64,000 bases of DNA. Source: CAIVND01 sp035532075. GTDB lineage: Bacteria; Actinomycetota; Acidimicrobiia; Acidimicrobiales; Bog-793. Made by a program: the position numbers and the translations under genes. The stretch's first letter is position 1. Each line of letters begins with the position of its first letter. Below, piece by piece: positions 35,708 to 44,754 of this stretch. The notes below the pieces were generated by a model. The model did no database searches. It worked only from the letters and a program-made list of their open reading frames with translations, and was not told where the DNA came from. The stretch is from assembly GCA_035532075.1 (NCBI GenBank), contig DATKRV010000003.1, positions 9,586 to 73,585 of the forward strand, given 5' to 3'.

Positions 35708-36943
35708 GAGAGTGGCGTGATCGCGCAATATCTCGAACTCGGACTTCGTGTCGGGCGACACATTGAGGGCTTTGTCGACTCCTACTACGGACCTTTGGAG
35801 ATCGCGAATCGGATCGCCGTCGAATCGGTGCGTGCTCCTGAGCTGCTCCGCCATGATGCCCGTGCCCTGGTTGGCGCGATCGACTCCGGTGATGCGCTCG
35901 GCAGCGTCGCTTACGGACAAGAGGTCAGTCCAGAGACCCCCGGGCGACGTAGGTATCTCCGGTCTCAGCTCGTCGGAGTCGAGATGACGACCAGGGTGCT
36001 CTCCAACGAGGCGGTCGATTACGCGGACGAGGTTGAGGCCTGTTATGGCGTGCGTCCAAAGCGCGTTCCCGAGGAGATGATTCTCGAGACGCACCGGAAC
36101 CTTGATCTGGTGATGCCAGGATCGGGCCCGTTGCGTGATCGTCTTATTGCGTGGCGCGAGGCGCAGGCGATCGAACCTGCAAAACTTGGACGCGCAGTCG
36201 CGTCACTTTGTGAGGATCTTCGCGCGAGAACCGACTTGATGTTCGGTCTTCCGGGGGGCGAAAGCATCGAATTCGAATATGTGAACAACAAACCGTGGTC
36301 CGGGTTCAACTACTACCTCGGTGGACTCCGGTCGCGCGTCGCGATCAATATCGATCTCCCGGTACTCTCGACCATGCTTGCGCGCCTTGTCGCGCACGAG
36401 GCCTATCCCGGACATCACACCGAACACTCGCGAAAAGAGGCAGGTCTCGTGCGAACTCGACATCAGTACGAAGAGTCGATCTCCCTCGTCGGTACACCGC
36501 AGTGTCTGATCGCGGAGGGACTCGCTGATCTCGGACTTGAAGTTGTGATGGGAATCCGTCCTGAAGCGGTGATTGCGGAACATTTTCAACCTCTTGGCAT
36601 CAGCTACGACGAGGAGGTGATTGCCGTCGTCGCAGCGGCGAGCGATGTCCTTTCTTCGGTGCGGGCGAACGCTGCGTTCCGTCTGCATGAGGATCACGCG
36701 GATCCCGAGACGGTCATCGATGAGATCGCGTACTTTGGTCTCCAGCCAAGGGCACGAGCAGCGAAGTCGATTGAATTCCTGCTCGATCCGACCTGGCGCG
36801 CCTATACCTCGTGTTATGTCGAAGGGCTCCCGCTGTGTCGCAACTACGTCGCTGGTGACGCGCGTCGCTTTGAGCGTCTCATCACGGAACAGGTCATCCC
36901 CGCCGATCTCATTTCGGCACTCCCGATGGGCAACAAGGCGTAG
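35693..36943 (+). CDS. DUF885 family zinc metallopeptidase-like protein
   Basis: The active-site motif RLVAHEAYPGHHTEH (HE-x-x-PGHH) is visible about residue 235 and is characteristic of DUF885 peptidase-like proteins. The second metal ligand is likely in LIAEGLADLGLE. FEYVNNKPWSGFNYYLGG precedes it. The protein lacks a signal peptide, unlike secreted members, so it is probably cytoplasmic. Start choice is complicated by the 13-bp duplication. The next gene starts 3 bases after its stop, indicating an operon. Confidence 0.82.
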   Translation: MTQMDESGVIAQYLELGLRVGRHIEGFVDSYYGPLEIANRIAVESVRAPELLRHDARALVGAIDSGDALGSVAYGQEVSPETPGRRRYLRSQLVGVEMTTRVLSNEAVDYADEVEACYGVRPKRVPEEMILETHRNLDLVMPGSGPLRDRLIAWREAQAIEPAKLGRAVASLCEDLRARTDLMFGLPGGESIEFEYVNNKPWSGFNYYLGGLRSRVAINIDLPVLSTMLARLVAHEAYPGHHTEHSRKEAGLVRTRHQYEESISLVGTPQCLIAEGLADLGLEVVMGIRPEAVIAEHFQPLGISYDEEVIAVVAAASDVLSSVRANAAFRLHEDHADPETVIDEIAYFGLQPRARAAKSIEFLLDPTWRAYTSCYVEGLPLCRNYVAGDARRFERLITEQVIPADLISALPMGNKA

Positions 36944-36946
36944 ACC

Positions 36947-37879
36947 GTGTCTGATCACAGCCGCGCCCGAGCTCGTCGGTCCGTCCTCGCGGTTCCGGGA
37001 TCAAGTGAGCGGTTCCTCGACAAGGCAGCAGGACTTGACGCGGACATGGTGCTGCTCGACCTCGAAGACGCGGTCGCACCGAGTGAGAAAAAAAGCGCAC
37101 GCGAGAAGGTGGTGCGCGCGATCCGTGAGTTGGACTGGGGAGACAAGATCGTCGGTGTCCGCCTCAACGCGTTCTCGAGCCCCTATACCGTGAGCGACAT
37201 CACCGAGGTCGTCGGCGCGGCTGGGAGCCGGTTGGATCTTGTCGTGTTGGCAAAGACCGAGCGCGCCAGCGAGATCGTCGCAGTCGATTTGATCCTCACC
37301 CAGGTTGAGCAGGGAGCCGGGCTCGATGTTGGACACATCGGGATCGAGGCACTCATCGAGACCGCCCGCGGAGTGTCAAACGTTGCGACGATCGCGGGCG
37401 CCTCACCGCGTCTTGAGGCGATTGCATTTGGTCCTGGTGATCTCGCGGCATCGCTCGGTATGCCGATTACGGTCGTCGGTGACGAAATCGAGGGATATCC
37501 GGGAGACCACTACCATGCCGTGTGCATGTCGTTGCTCATTGCCGCAAGGACCAATGGTCTCTTCGTCATCGATGGACCATTCCATGGACTCGGCGATCTC
37601 GATCGGCTCGGCAATCTCGCGAGGAGGACGCGTGCGCTCGGTTTTGACGGAAAGTGGGCGATTCATCCCGAGCAGATTGCGGTACTCAATGCGGTCTACT
37701 CTCCGACCGAGGCAGAGATCGCGAGAGCGAACGAGATGCTCGAAGCGATCGGCCACGCAGCCGAGGTCGATGGCAGGGGTGCGATCCGCCATGGCGGAGA
37801 GATGTTCGATGAGGTGAATCGCAAAACGGCGCTCTCTGTTCTTGCACGGGCACGACGGGCGGATCCGGGGGCATTATGA
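36947..37879 (+). CDS. HpcH/HpaI aldolase (CitE-like CoA-ester lyase)
   Basis: TIM-barrel lyase of the CitE/malyl-CoA lyase group: RRSVLAVPGSSERFLDKAAG, ADMVLLDLEDAVAPSEK (metal and substrate binding), VGVRLNAFSSP, IEALIETARGV and FGPGDLAASLG, ending with FDGKWAIHPEQI. Members cleave malyl-, citramalyl- or similar CoA esters; no acetyl-CoA citrate lyase partners (CitDF) are nearby, favouring a stand-alone CoA-ester lyase. GTG start. Its end overlaps the next gene. Confidence 0.87.
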   Translation: MSDHSRARARRSVLAVPGSSERFLDKAAGLDADMVLLDLEDAVAPSEKKSAREKVVRAIRELDWGDKIVGVRLNAFSSPYTVSDITEVVGAAGSRLDLVVLAKTERASEIVAVDLILTQVEQGAGLDVGHIGIEALIETARGVSNVATIAGASPRLEAIAFGPGDLAASLGMPITVVGDEIEGYPGDHYHAVCMSLLIAARTNGLFVIDGPFHGLGDLDRLGNLARRTRALGFDGKWAIHPEQIAVLNAVYSPTEAEIARANEMLEAIGHAAEVDGRGAIRHGGEMFDEVNRKTALSVLARARRADPGAL

Positions 37880-39111
37880 ACATGGAGAATCAGTCGGTTC
37901 GCATGCGCCGGGTGTTGGTGGTCGATGACGTCGTTCCCGAAGAGGCGCTCGGTGCCGGCTATCCACGACTACTGGAGACGATCGCTCAGATCCAGTCGGT
38001 GCCATCCGTCGAGGTTGCTTTTTTTCCAACCCTGGATCATCGACACGCGACCAATGACCTTGGAGCGATCCGCCCCTGGTCCGGATCGGTGCCGCTCGAG
38101 ATCATTGCCGACGATCTCGACCAACATCTCGGGCAGATGGTCTCGCAAGATCGACGTTATGACATCGTGGTGATCTCGCGTCCGCACAACTATGAGTACG
38201 TCATCGAGATGGTGCACAGACACCTCCCGGGGGTGCCGATCATCTATGACGCGGAGGCGCTCTTCTACCGGAGACTTGAACGACAAATCGTGTTCTCAAG
38301 TGAAATGGAACGACCTCGGATCGAGGTAGCAACGAAGAAGATGCGAGAACTCGAAGCAAGGATCGCCGCGGAGGTGGATGAGCTGGTCTTCGTTTCAGAT
38401 GAAGAGGCCGACCTTTTGCGCCCGTTCGCGAGGGGCAACCTCTCGGTCAACAGTCCGCTGTTGAAATCAATGCGCTGGACAGATACTGGCTTTGCAGAGC
38501 GCGAGGGTGTCGTCTTTGTCGCAAGTTGGTCCTCTGGAATAAAGTCTCCCAACGTCGATGGCATGCAGTGGTTCGCGCGTGAGGTCTGGCCGCGTGTACT
38601 CGCGCGTCTTGACAGTGCAAGGCTTCGGGTGACCGGCGCGAGGCCGCCAGCGGAGGTACTCCGGTTTTCATGTGAATCGATCTCCTTTCTCGGTCGGGTC
38701 GAGGATCTCGGTTCGATCTATGGCAGCGCTCGGGTGGTTGTCGTGCCCAACCGCTATGGCGCAGGGGTGAAGAACAAGACGATCGAGGCGCTCCAAAGCG
38801 GAGTGCCAACGGTATCGACGCAAGTTGGAGCGGAGGGAGTGCCGGTGCGCGGGGCGATCTCCGATGCCGAGGGCGACAATTTCGGATTCCCACCGTTCCT
38901 TTCAGTCACCGATGACGCGACCCGCTTTGCCGAGCGTATTGTCTCGCTCTTGTGTGACGGGTCGCTCTGGCAGCGCGAACGTGAGCTGCTCAAGATTCAG
39001 TGTGAGGAGTTCGATCGCGTTCGTGAGCACCAGGTGTGGTCGGAGATCATCCACCGGCTGCTCGTGGATGCTCCAGCCGACGCCACACTCGGGGACCTTC
39101 ATCATGGCTGA
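37876..39111 (+). CDS. Glycosyltransferase, GT4-like (GT-B fold)
   Basis: ATG overlaps the stop of the lyase gene. The N-terminal half includes YDIVVISRPHNYEYVIEMVH. The C-terminal donor domain includes VVFVASWSSGIKSPNVDGMQ, ISFLGRVEDL and VVPNRYGAGVKNKTIEALQS (Glu of the nucleotide-sugar site). No membrane helix. It opens a run of surface-sugar genes and overlaps the following coiled-coil gene by 8 bases. Confidence 0.83.
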   Translation: MNMENQSVRMRRVLVVDDVVPEEALGAGYPRLLETIAQIQSVPSVEVAFFPTLDHRHATNDLGAIRPWSGSVPLEIIADDLDQHLGQMVSQDRRYDIVVISRPHNYEYVIEMVHRHLPGVPIIYDAEALFYRRLERQIVFSSEMERPRIEVATKKMRELEARIAAEVDELVFVSDEEADLLRPFARGNLSVNSPLLKSMRWTDTGFAEREGVVFVASWSSGIKSPNVDGMQWFAREVWPRVLARLDSARLRVTGARPPAEVLRFSCESISFLGRVEDLGSIYGSARVVVVPNRYGAGVKNKTIEALQSGVPTVSTQVGAEGVPVRGAISDAEGDNFGFPPFLSVTDDATRFAERIVSLLCDGSLWQRERELLKIQCEEFDRVREHQVWSEIIHRLLVDAPADATLGDLHHG

Positions 39112-39490
39112 CCGGAATGGTGAAGTCGGCGAGCCAGATCTCGTGACGAGGGAGCTTCTCGAGATCGTGAAGATGCGCAATCTCGAAATAGCGAATTTTG
39201 GCGACGAGGTCGACGAGATTCATCGAACGAAAGACAGACGGATTACCGAGCTCGATGTTGCGCTCTGGCATGAACGACGAAGGGCAGATGACCTGGATCG
39301 TCGATGGAACGGTCTCGCCCGCGAGTACGAGTCGATCAAAGCTGATCTTGACCGCACGGGAGCCGAGCTGGTGCGCGTCCAGAGCCAGCGGAGCTATCGG
39401 CTGCTCGTCAAAACCGTTGCGTTTTTCAAGGGCCAGACACTGCGCCGTTCGATACGACAGATGAGCTCACCTCCGAAGAGCACGAGCTGA
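39104..39490 (+). CDS. Small coiled-coil protein with glycosyltransferase-type tail
   Basis: A 128-residue charged protein, almost all predicted coiled coil (VDEIHRTKDRRITELDVALW, then REYESIKADLDRTGAELVRV), ending in SQRSYRLLVKTVAFFKGQTL. That S-Y-R-L tail resembles tails attached to actinobacterial glycosyltransferases. The ATG at 39104 lies within the end of the preceding glycosyltransferase gene. No catalytic motif is present. Possible scaffold or membrane-docking partner of the flanking transferases. Confidence 0.65.
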   Translation: MADRNGEVGEPDLVTRELLEIVKMRNLEIANFGDEVDEIHRTKDRRITELDVALWHERRRADDLDRRWNGLAREYESIKADLDRTGAELVRVQSQRSYRLLVKTVAFFKGQTLRRSIRQMSSPPKSTS

Positions 39491-39506
39491 ATCAAGTGCG
39501 ATTTCG

Positions 39507-40796
39507 GTGAATGCGCCTATTGTCTTTGTCGAACATGAATCACCGCTCGTCTCTGTGATCATCATCGCCTGGCGATCCGCGCCGCACATCCGGGCCTGTC
39601 TCGAATCGGTCGTCACCCATATCCACGGCATCGCCTATGAGGTGGTATTGATCCTCAATGAGCCCGATGACCAGCTGCGCGAATTTGTCGATATGCAGAC
39701 GACCGGTATCCGTACGATCACCACTCGGGTCAATGTCGGCTACGGGGGAGCGGTCAACCTCGGCGTGAACCGCGCGCGAGGCGAATTCGTCGTCTTGTTG
39801 AATGACGATGCCGAGGTGATGGAAAACTGGCTGGAGCCGCTCGTCGATCTCGCACGACGTCGGCCACGCGCAGTTGCGGTTGGATCGACCACATTGTTTC
39901 CCGATGGTTCAATCCAGGAGGCGGGAAGTGCCATCTGGGCCGACGGTTCGACCGTAAAGGTGGGACGTGGCCTTCCCCGTGACAGTCGACGGTATGACTA
40001 TGAGCGCCGAGTGGAGCACTGCTCGGGAACCTCGCTCCTCGTGCGAAGATCCGCCTGGATGGCCATTGGCGGGATGGATGCCAAGGCCTATTACCCTGCC
40101 TATTACGAGGACACCGATCTCTGCCTGCGCCTGATCGAGGCCGGTGGAGAGGTCTGGTACCAGCCCCGGTCGTATCTTCGACATATCGAGTCCGCAAGTA
40201 CCAACTTTTCCTATCGTCGTTTCCTGTTCGAGAAGAACCAGGCGGTCTTCGTCCGGCGTTGGCATGAGCTGCTCCACTCTCACGTTGCCTTTGTTCCCGA
40301 TGATGATCGCGTTATCGATGAGGCGCGATGGCGGGCGATGGGATCTCCGGTGCGGGTCCTCGCGGTGATTGAATCCTCGAAAATCCCCGTTGACTTGATG
40401 CTGCTGCTCCAGGCGGGTGGTCGTTGTCAGGTTGCGGTCTTTTCTGAAGAGCGCGTCAAGGACAATGGACAACTCTGCGCTCTCGGGATCGGTCCGATCG
40501 AGTCGGGCGAGCGTCTCTGTGTCGGGGAATACCTTGCGACCAGCGCAGTGAGATATGACCTCGTGGTTGATCTTCGCGAGCGGGAGTCGCGCGAATTTGA
40601 CGTCATCGACACTGACTGCATCCCCGAGACGGTGCTCTTGGTGCCAAGTTCATCCGACGGCAACGTATTGAATGTCACGACGGGTGGATCGAGAGGGAAT
40701 GTATTGCCAAGACAGTTTGTGGATTTTGTCGCCTCAATCGAGGCGGGGCGCGGTTCTGGTGTTGGCCAGGGAGAGGGTGATTCCGCTGAACGATGA
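39507..40796 (+). CDS. Glycosyltransferase family 2 (rhamnosyltransferase-like)
   Basis: The GT-A domain (residues about 10-255) has VSVIIIAWRSAPHIRACLES, NVGYGGAVNLGVNRARGEFV, VVLLNDDAEVMENWL (DXD), SGTSLLVRRSAWMAIGGMD and YYEDTDLCLRLIEAGGE, as in dTDP-rhamnosyltransferases. A further about 170 residues form an unassigned alpha/beta C-terminal domain. GTG start. It sits between two small coiled-coil genes and overlaps the second by about 20 bases. Confidence 0.85.
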   Translation: MNAPIVFVEHESPLVSVIIIAWRSAPHIRACLESVVTHIHGIAYEVVLILNEPDDQLREFVDMQTTGIRTITTRVNVGYGGAVNLGVNRARGEFVVLLNDDAEVMENWLEPLVDLARRRPRAVAVGSTTLFPDGSIQEAGSAIWADGSTVKVGRGLPRDSRRYDYERRVEHCSGTSLLVRRSAWMAIGGMDAKAYYPAYYEDTDLCLRLIEAGGEVWYQPRSYLRHIESASTNFSYRRFLFEKNQAVFVRRWHELLHSHVAFVPDDDRVIDEARWRAMGSPVRVLAVIESSKIPVDLMLLLQAGGRCQVAVFSEERVKDNGQLCALGIGPIESGERLCVGEYLATSAVRYDLVVDLRERESREFDVIDTDCIPETVLLVPSSSDGNVLNVTTGGSRGNVLPRQFVDFVASIEAGRGSGVGQGEGDSAER

Positions 40797-41103
40797 TGAG
40801 CTTGTCAGGCTACGGGCACGCGTCGGCGAACTCGAGACACAGATTGGTCAGTTGCGCGCCATCGACGAGATTCGCGAGGTGGAGATGCAATCGCTTGAGC
40901 ACGAGGTCGCGCTGAAGGCGGCATACATCGAGCGGCTCGAACGGATCGAGGAGGAGGTGGTCGCCCCAAAGGATCTCCACATCCGCAACCTCGAAGCGAT
41001 CATCGCCGAGCTTCGGAGTTCCGCGCCACAAGAATCTCAAGCGACGGACAGCAAGGTCTCTTCAATCTCGCGCATCGCGGGCCTGAGAAGACGGAAGAGC
41101 TGA
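40777..41103 (+). CDS. Small coiled-coil protein
   Basis: About 108 residues, with a continuous heptad pattern (ELVRLRARVGELETQIGQLR, IEEEVVAPKDLHIRNLEAII). A short basic tail (SRIAGLRRRKS) follows. The GTG at 40777 gives the best-fitting start; other starts in the frame are possible because the frame is open back to 40672 inside the previous gene. It probably acts with the adjacent glycosyltransferase. No known domain. Confidence 0.55.
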   Translation: MIPLNDDELVRLRARVGELETQIGQLRAIDEIREVEMQSLEHEVALKAAYIERLERIEEEVVAPKDLHIRNLEAIIAELRSSAPQESQATDSKVSSISRIAGLRRRKS

Positions 41104-41215
41104 GTCCGTGTCGGTCTGTGAATGCTTGAGTAGTGTTTTTGTGCAGAGAATGTTTTCCTCCTGAATTTTTCTTGAGATTTCACAAGGGTCTCCGATTCCA
41201 AGAAAGTCAACCCGT

Positions 41216-42175
41216 ATGAGCAGGTATTTCATTGCCGGCGGCGCCGGATTTATCGGCAGCAACCTCGTTGCACGCCTGCTCGACGAGGAGCCCGATGCAA
41301 GGGTCGTGGTCTATGACAACTTCCTCTCTGGACATCGCTGGCATCTTGAGGCATTCGCAGATGATGATCGTCTGGCAATTGTTGAAGGCGACATTGCAGA
41401 TACGCAGCGTCTCAACGAGGCAGTGTACGGCTCTGATCACCTCTTCCAGCTTGCCGCGAACGCCGACATTGCCGCAGCAGTAAATGACCCCTCGGTTGAC
41501 TTTCGCCTCGGTACCTTTCTCGTTCACCAGGTGCTCGAGGCGGCGAGATTGACCGGAGTTTCGAGGGTCACCTACACATCGGGCAGCGGTGTCTACGGAG
41601 ATCTGGGCAGCACGGAGATCGACGAAACCTATGGGCCGCTTCAACCAGTCTCCACCTACGGCGCGAGCAAGCTCGCTGGAGAGTCCCTGGTGAGCGCGTA
41701 TTGCCACATGTTCGACATCGAGGGCGTCGCGTTTCGCTTCGCGAACGTGATCGGTCCCCGCCAGACGCACGGAATCGTCTATGACTTCGTCCGTAAACTC
41801 CTTGCGGATCCGACAAGGCTGGTCGTCATGGGCGATGGTTCACAGAGCAAGTCCTATGTGCACGTCGCCGATGTTCTCGACGCGGTCTTTCTCATGAAGT
41901 CAAGACGCCAGAAACCGTTCGATGTCTACAACGTCGGTACCGATGAATACGTCACCGTCAGAGATATTGCTGAACTCGTCATCGAGGTGATGGGTCTCGG
42001 AGGGGTCGAGATCAATTATGGAAGCGAACCGAGAGGCTGGAAGGGTGATGTTCCGATTGTCCGCTTCTCCTCAAAGAAGATCCGCGGCCTTGGCTGGAAC
42101 AACTCCTGGTCGAGCCGCGACGCCCTGCGCGAGTCGGCAGTTCGGATATTGAGTGAGGCGCAACAGCCGCATTGA
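41216..42175 (+). CDS. NAD-dependent epimerase/dehydratase (extended SDR)
   Basis: Nucleotide-sugar epimerase or dehydratase. It has the NAD-binding GGAGFIGSNLVARLL (residues 8-22), QLAANADIAAAVNDP, active-site TSGSGVYGDLG, and YGASKLAGE (Tyr-x3-Lys). FANVIGPRQTHGIVYDFVRK and VYNVGTDEYVTVRDIAELV are typical of GalE-like/WbpP-like SDRs. It faces the HddC-like gene convergently, so a role on the heptose or another nucleotide sugar is plausible but unproven. Confidence 0.87.
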   Translation: MSRYFIAGGAGFIGSNLVARLLDEEPDARVVVYDNFLSGHRWHLEAFADDDRLAIVEGDIADTQRLNEAVYGSDHLFQLAANADIAAAVNDPSVDFRLGTFLVHQVLEAARLTGVSRVTYTSGSGVYGDLGSTEIDETYGPLQPVSTYGASKLAGESLVSAYCHMFDIEGVAFRFANVIGPRQTHGIVYDFVRKLLADPTRLVVMGDGSQSKSYVHVADVLDAVFLMKSRRQKPFDVYNVGTDEYVTVRDIAELVIEVMGLGGVEINYGSEPRGWKGDVPIVRFSSKKIRGLGWNNSWSSRDALRESAVRILSEAQQPH

Positions 42176-42179
42176 TCGA

Positions 42180-42881
42180 TTATTGGGACAGCTTCGCGCG
42201 AAGGTATCGATCGGTCTCCGCGAGCGATTCGGGAGTTCCGATCTCATGGAAGCGCTCAGTCGCCTCGTAGCCATACAGCTCTCCCGAACGCGAGAGTCGG
42301 TGATAGAGCTCGGCGAGATCGGTTATAGCTGGGCTGACGACGTCGAGCGCCGTTGCCTTCAAAGCCCCGAGCCCAAAGTCAATCCAGGACATCTCCTCTG
42401 TCGGAGCGAATTTGTCATATGCGATGATCTTGTCGTCTTGGAAATTGACGTTGGAACGATCCCACTGGTTGTCATTGAATAGGATGCACATCCCGGCCCG
42501 CTTGTTGCTTGCCAGCCAGGATCTTGCGAAGTCGGCGTAGTTGATTTCCAGGTAGGTATCGCCGTACATGACGAGAAATTGTTCTCCGAGATGGACACGC
42601 GCCCTTCGAATTGCGCCGAGTGTCCCGTCGAGGTCAGCCGAATCGTAGCTGTAGCTGATGGCGACGCCCTCTCGGGAACGACCGATTCGCTCCTCGATCT
42701 GTTCCCCGAGATGTCCGACACACAGCACGACCCTCTCGACGCCGTAGGTCGCGAGCAGGCGGATCTGGTGCACGAGAAATGGCTCGTTGGCGACTTCGAT
42801 GAGTGCCTTGGGAGTCGATCTCCCGATCTCGCCAAGGCGAGTGCCGAGTCCTCCGGCAAGGATGCAGACAGGTGGAAGCAC
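42180..42881 (-). CDS. Sugar-phosphate nucleotidyltransferase, HddC-like
   Basis: The signature VCILAGGLGTRLGEIGRSTP then KALIEVANEPFL at the start identifies the nucleotidyltransferase fold. LVMYGDTYLEINYADF carries the metal-binding Asp. Its short length (233 residues) and position beside a heptose-7-phosphate-kinase-like gene fit a D-glycero-alpha-D-manno-heptose-1-phosphate guanylyltransferase. The nucleotide and sugar specificity cannot be read from sequence alone. Confidence 0.8.
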   Translation of the reverse strand: MLPPVCILAGGLGTRLGEIGRSTPKALIEVANEPFLVHQIRLLATYGVERVVLCVGHLGEQIEERIGRSREGVAISYSYDSADLDGTLGAIRRARVHLGEQFLVMYGDTYLEINYADFARSWLASNKRAGMCILFNDNQWDRSNVNFQDDKIIAYDKFAPTEEMSWIDFGLGALKATALDVVSPAITDLAELYHRLSRSGELYGYEATERFHEIGTPESLAETDRYLRAKLSQ

Positions 42882-42929
42882 CGAATCTCGCTAACGCGTG
42901 GAGCTATTTACAGAACAGTAGTCGGGCAC

Positions 42930-43916
42930 TTAGACGAGTCCCTGTGCCGAGGCACCGCCGAACTCGAAGTCGAATGGTTGCTCGGTTGCCCCCAACCCGG
43001 CCATCGCCTCTCGCGTGAGCGAGGGAATCGCGGAGTAGACAAGGAGAAATCCGCCCCCTCCGGCACCGATCAGTTTGCCCCCGATCGCGCCATTGGCCAT
43101 CGCAATTTCATAGAGGCGATCGATGTGGGCATTCGTGACGTCATCTGAACGGCTGCGTTTGTTCTGCCAGTGCTCGTTCATGAGTTTTGCGTAACCCTCG
43201 AGATCTCCGCATTCGAGCAACTGGCGACTCTTGAAGCCCATCTCTTTCGTCCGGTGAAGATTCTCGATCATCTCTTGGTCCCCCGCGAGGGACCTTTTGT
43301 GCTGGTCCATGAGCACACTCGAAGCCGAGCGGGTCTCCCCCGTGTAAAAAAGCAACATCTGATTGCGAAGTCTTTCATGCGTGGCGCCGCTCAGACTGAG
43401 CGGCTCGACCGTTACGGTGTCGTCGCGGTGAAAGGTATAGGCACAGATTCCGCCGTGGGCGGCGACATAGGGGTCCTGTTTTCCAACAGGCTCTTGTAAG
43501 AAGTCGATCTCGATCTCGCTCGCCTGTTGTGCGAGCTGGGCGGGCGTCGTCGATGTGCGACGACACTGAGCGAGCGCTTTGAGCAGGGCGACGGTGAACG
43601 ACCCTGATGATCCCAAGCCTGTTCCTGCCGGAACGTCGGCGATCGAGGTGATCTCAAGGGGGTCTCCGTCCCAGTATCGCATCAGCGCCTCGCGAAAGAT
43701 CGGATGACGGATCGACGATGGCGTTCGGGTCTCTTCGAGCTTTGAGTATTTGAGCTGGAAGATCCGGTTGAATGCGGCGTGAACCAAGATGTAGACGTAT
43801 CTGTCGATTGCGCCAGCGACAAGGAAACCTTCGTGCTCGCGAAAGTACGAGGGCAGATCCGTTCCGCCTCCACCAAGGGAGATGCGAAGTGGCGCCTTCG
43901 CGACAATGACGCCCAT
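42930..43916 (-). CDS. GHMP kinase, D-glycero-D-manno-heptose 7-phosphate kinase-like
   Basis: The N-terminal KAPLRISLGGGGTDLPSYF is diagnostic of HddA-like and fucokinase-like GHMP kinases. The phosphate-binding motif is VPAGTGLGSSGSFTVALLKA and the C-terminal motif is KLIGAGGGGFLLVY. At 329 residues it matches HddA. The ATG at 43916 is used; the open frame continues upstream through the next gene in shadow. It would make heptose-1,7-bisphosphate for the adjacent GmhB-like phosphatase. Confidence 0.83.
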   Translation of the reverse strand: MGVIVAKAPLRISLGGGGTDLPSYFREHEGFLVAGAIDRYVYILVHAAFNRIFQLKYSKLEETRTPSSIRHPIFREALMRYWDGDPLEITSIADVPAGTGLGSSGSFTVALLKALAQCRRTSTTPAQLAQQASEIEIDFLQEPVGKQDPYVAAHGGICAYTFHRDDTVTVEPLSLSGATHERLRNQMLLFYTGETRSASSVLMDQHKRSLAGDQEMIENLHRTKEMGFKSRQLLECGDLEGYAKLMNEHWQNKRSRSDDVTNAHIDRLYEIAMANGAIGGKLIGAGGGGFLLVYSAIPSLTREAMAGLGATEQPFDFEFGGASAQGLV

Positions 43917-43918
43917 TG

Positions 43919-44644
43919 TCAGAGCGAGTACTTCGCCAAGGTCGCGTCCCGATTGAACATCTCGACGGTCTCGAGTGAGTATTGGTCGAGGTCTTTCCCA
44001 ATCGTGCCAAGTTTGTCGAGAAGACCGCGTGTCATGGTGATGATGTGACACCCCACGCTGTTTGCCTGGATCAGATTGAGAACCTCGCGCGGTGATGACC
44101 AGATGCATTCCGTGTCCGGTGATGCCTTCATGATTTCGACCGCCTCGGCAACGATCGGAAGCGGATCTCTCCCCGTGTCGGCAATGCGCCCGGCAAAGAT
44201 CGAGATGTACGAGGCCGCCCCGCCGCTCAATGCCTCTGTCGCTCGCTCAACCTGGTCGAGCGTGAAAACTGCGGTGACGTTCACCATCACACCGCTTGAT
44301 GAAAGGTCATGAACGAGGGGGATCAGTGTCTCGCCTTTGGTCGTGGTGATGGGAATCTTGACAAAGACATTGTCCGCCCATGAGGAGATGATTCGGGCCT
44401 GTCGATGCATCTCCTTCGGCTCATCAGCGAAGACTTCGAACGAAATCGGCCGATCACCGACGTGGAGCAGAAGTTCTGATGCGAACTCTGCGTAATCGAG
44501 GACGCCAGCCTCGCGCATCAAGGTGGGATTGGTAGTGAAGCCCCTGATTCTCTTGTCCGCCGCGAATTCGAGTATTTCCTTGATAGCTGCGCCATCGGCA
44601 AAGATCTTGGTCTTCAAGGGAGAGCTCGACATTGGCGAAAGCAT
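43919..44644 (-). CDS. Transaldolase-family protein
   Basis: A short transaldolase (242 residues), similar to the TalC/fructose-6-phosphate aldolase size class. It has KIFADGAAIKEILE, RGFTTNPTLMREAGV and the Schiff-base Lys in VFVKIPITTTKG, then VNVTAVFTLDQVERA and SIFAGRIADTGRDP. In a heptose locus it could supply sedoheptulose-7-phosphate. The ATG at 44644 follows GGAG. It ends 2 bases before the kinase start. Confidence 0.87.
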   Translation of the reverse strand: MLSPMSSSPLKTKIFADGAAIKEILEFAADKRIRGFTTNPTLMREAGVLDYAEFASELLLHVGDRPISFEVFADEPKEMHRQARIISSWADNVFVKIPITTTKGETLIPLVHDLSSSGVMVNVTAVFTLDQVERATEALSGGAASYISIFAGRIADTGRDPLPIVAEAVEIMKASPDTECIWSSPREVLNLIQANSVGCHIITMTRGLLDKLGTIGKDLDQYSLETVEMFNRDATLAKYSL

Positions 44645-44754
44645 AGTCTCCGGGTTAAGATCTGCTCTTCCCAGATGGGCTTGCGACTCGCAGGTTTGTG
44701 CACCTCGACAACGCATTCGGTGTCCAACACGCCTCACCGATGCCAAGCAGATAT

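Noticed and set aside
36947..37879. True citrate lyase beta subunit (CitE)
   Set aside because: No citD, citF or citC genes are adjacent; a stand-alone CoA-ester lyase is more likely.
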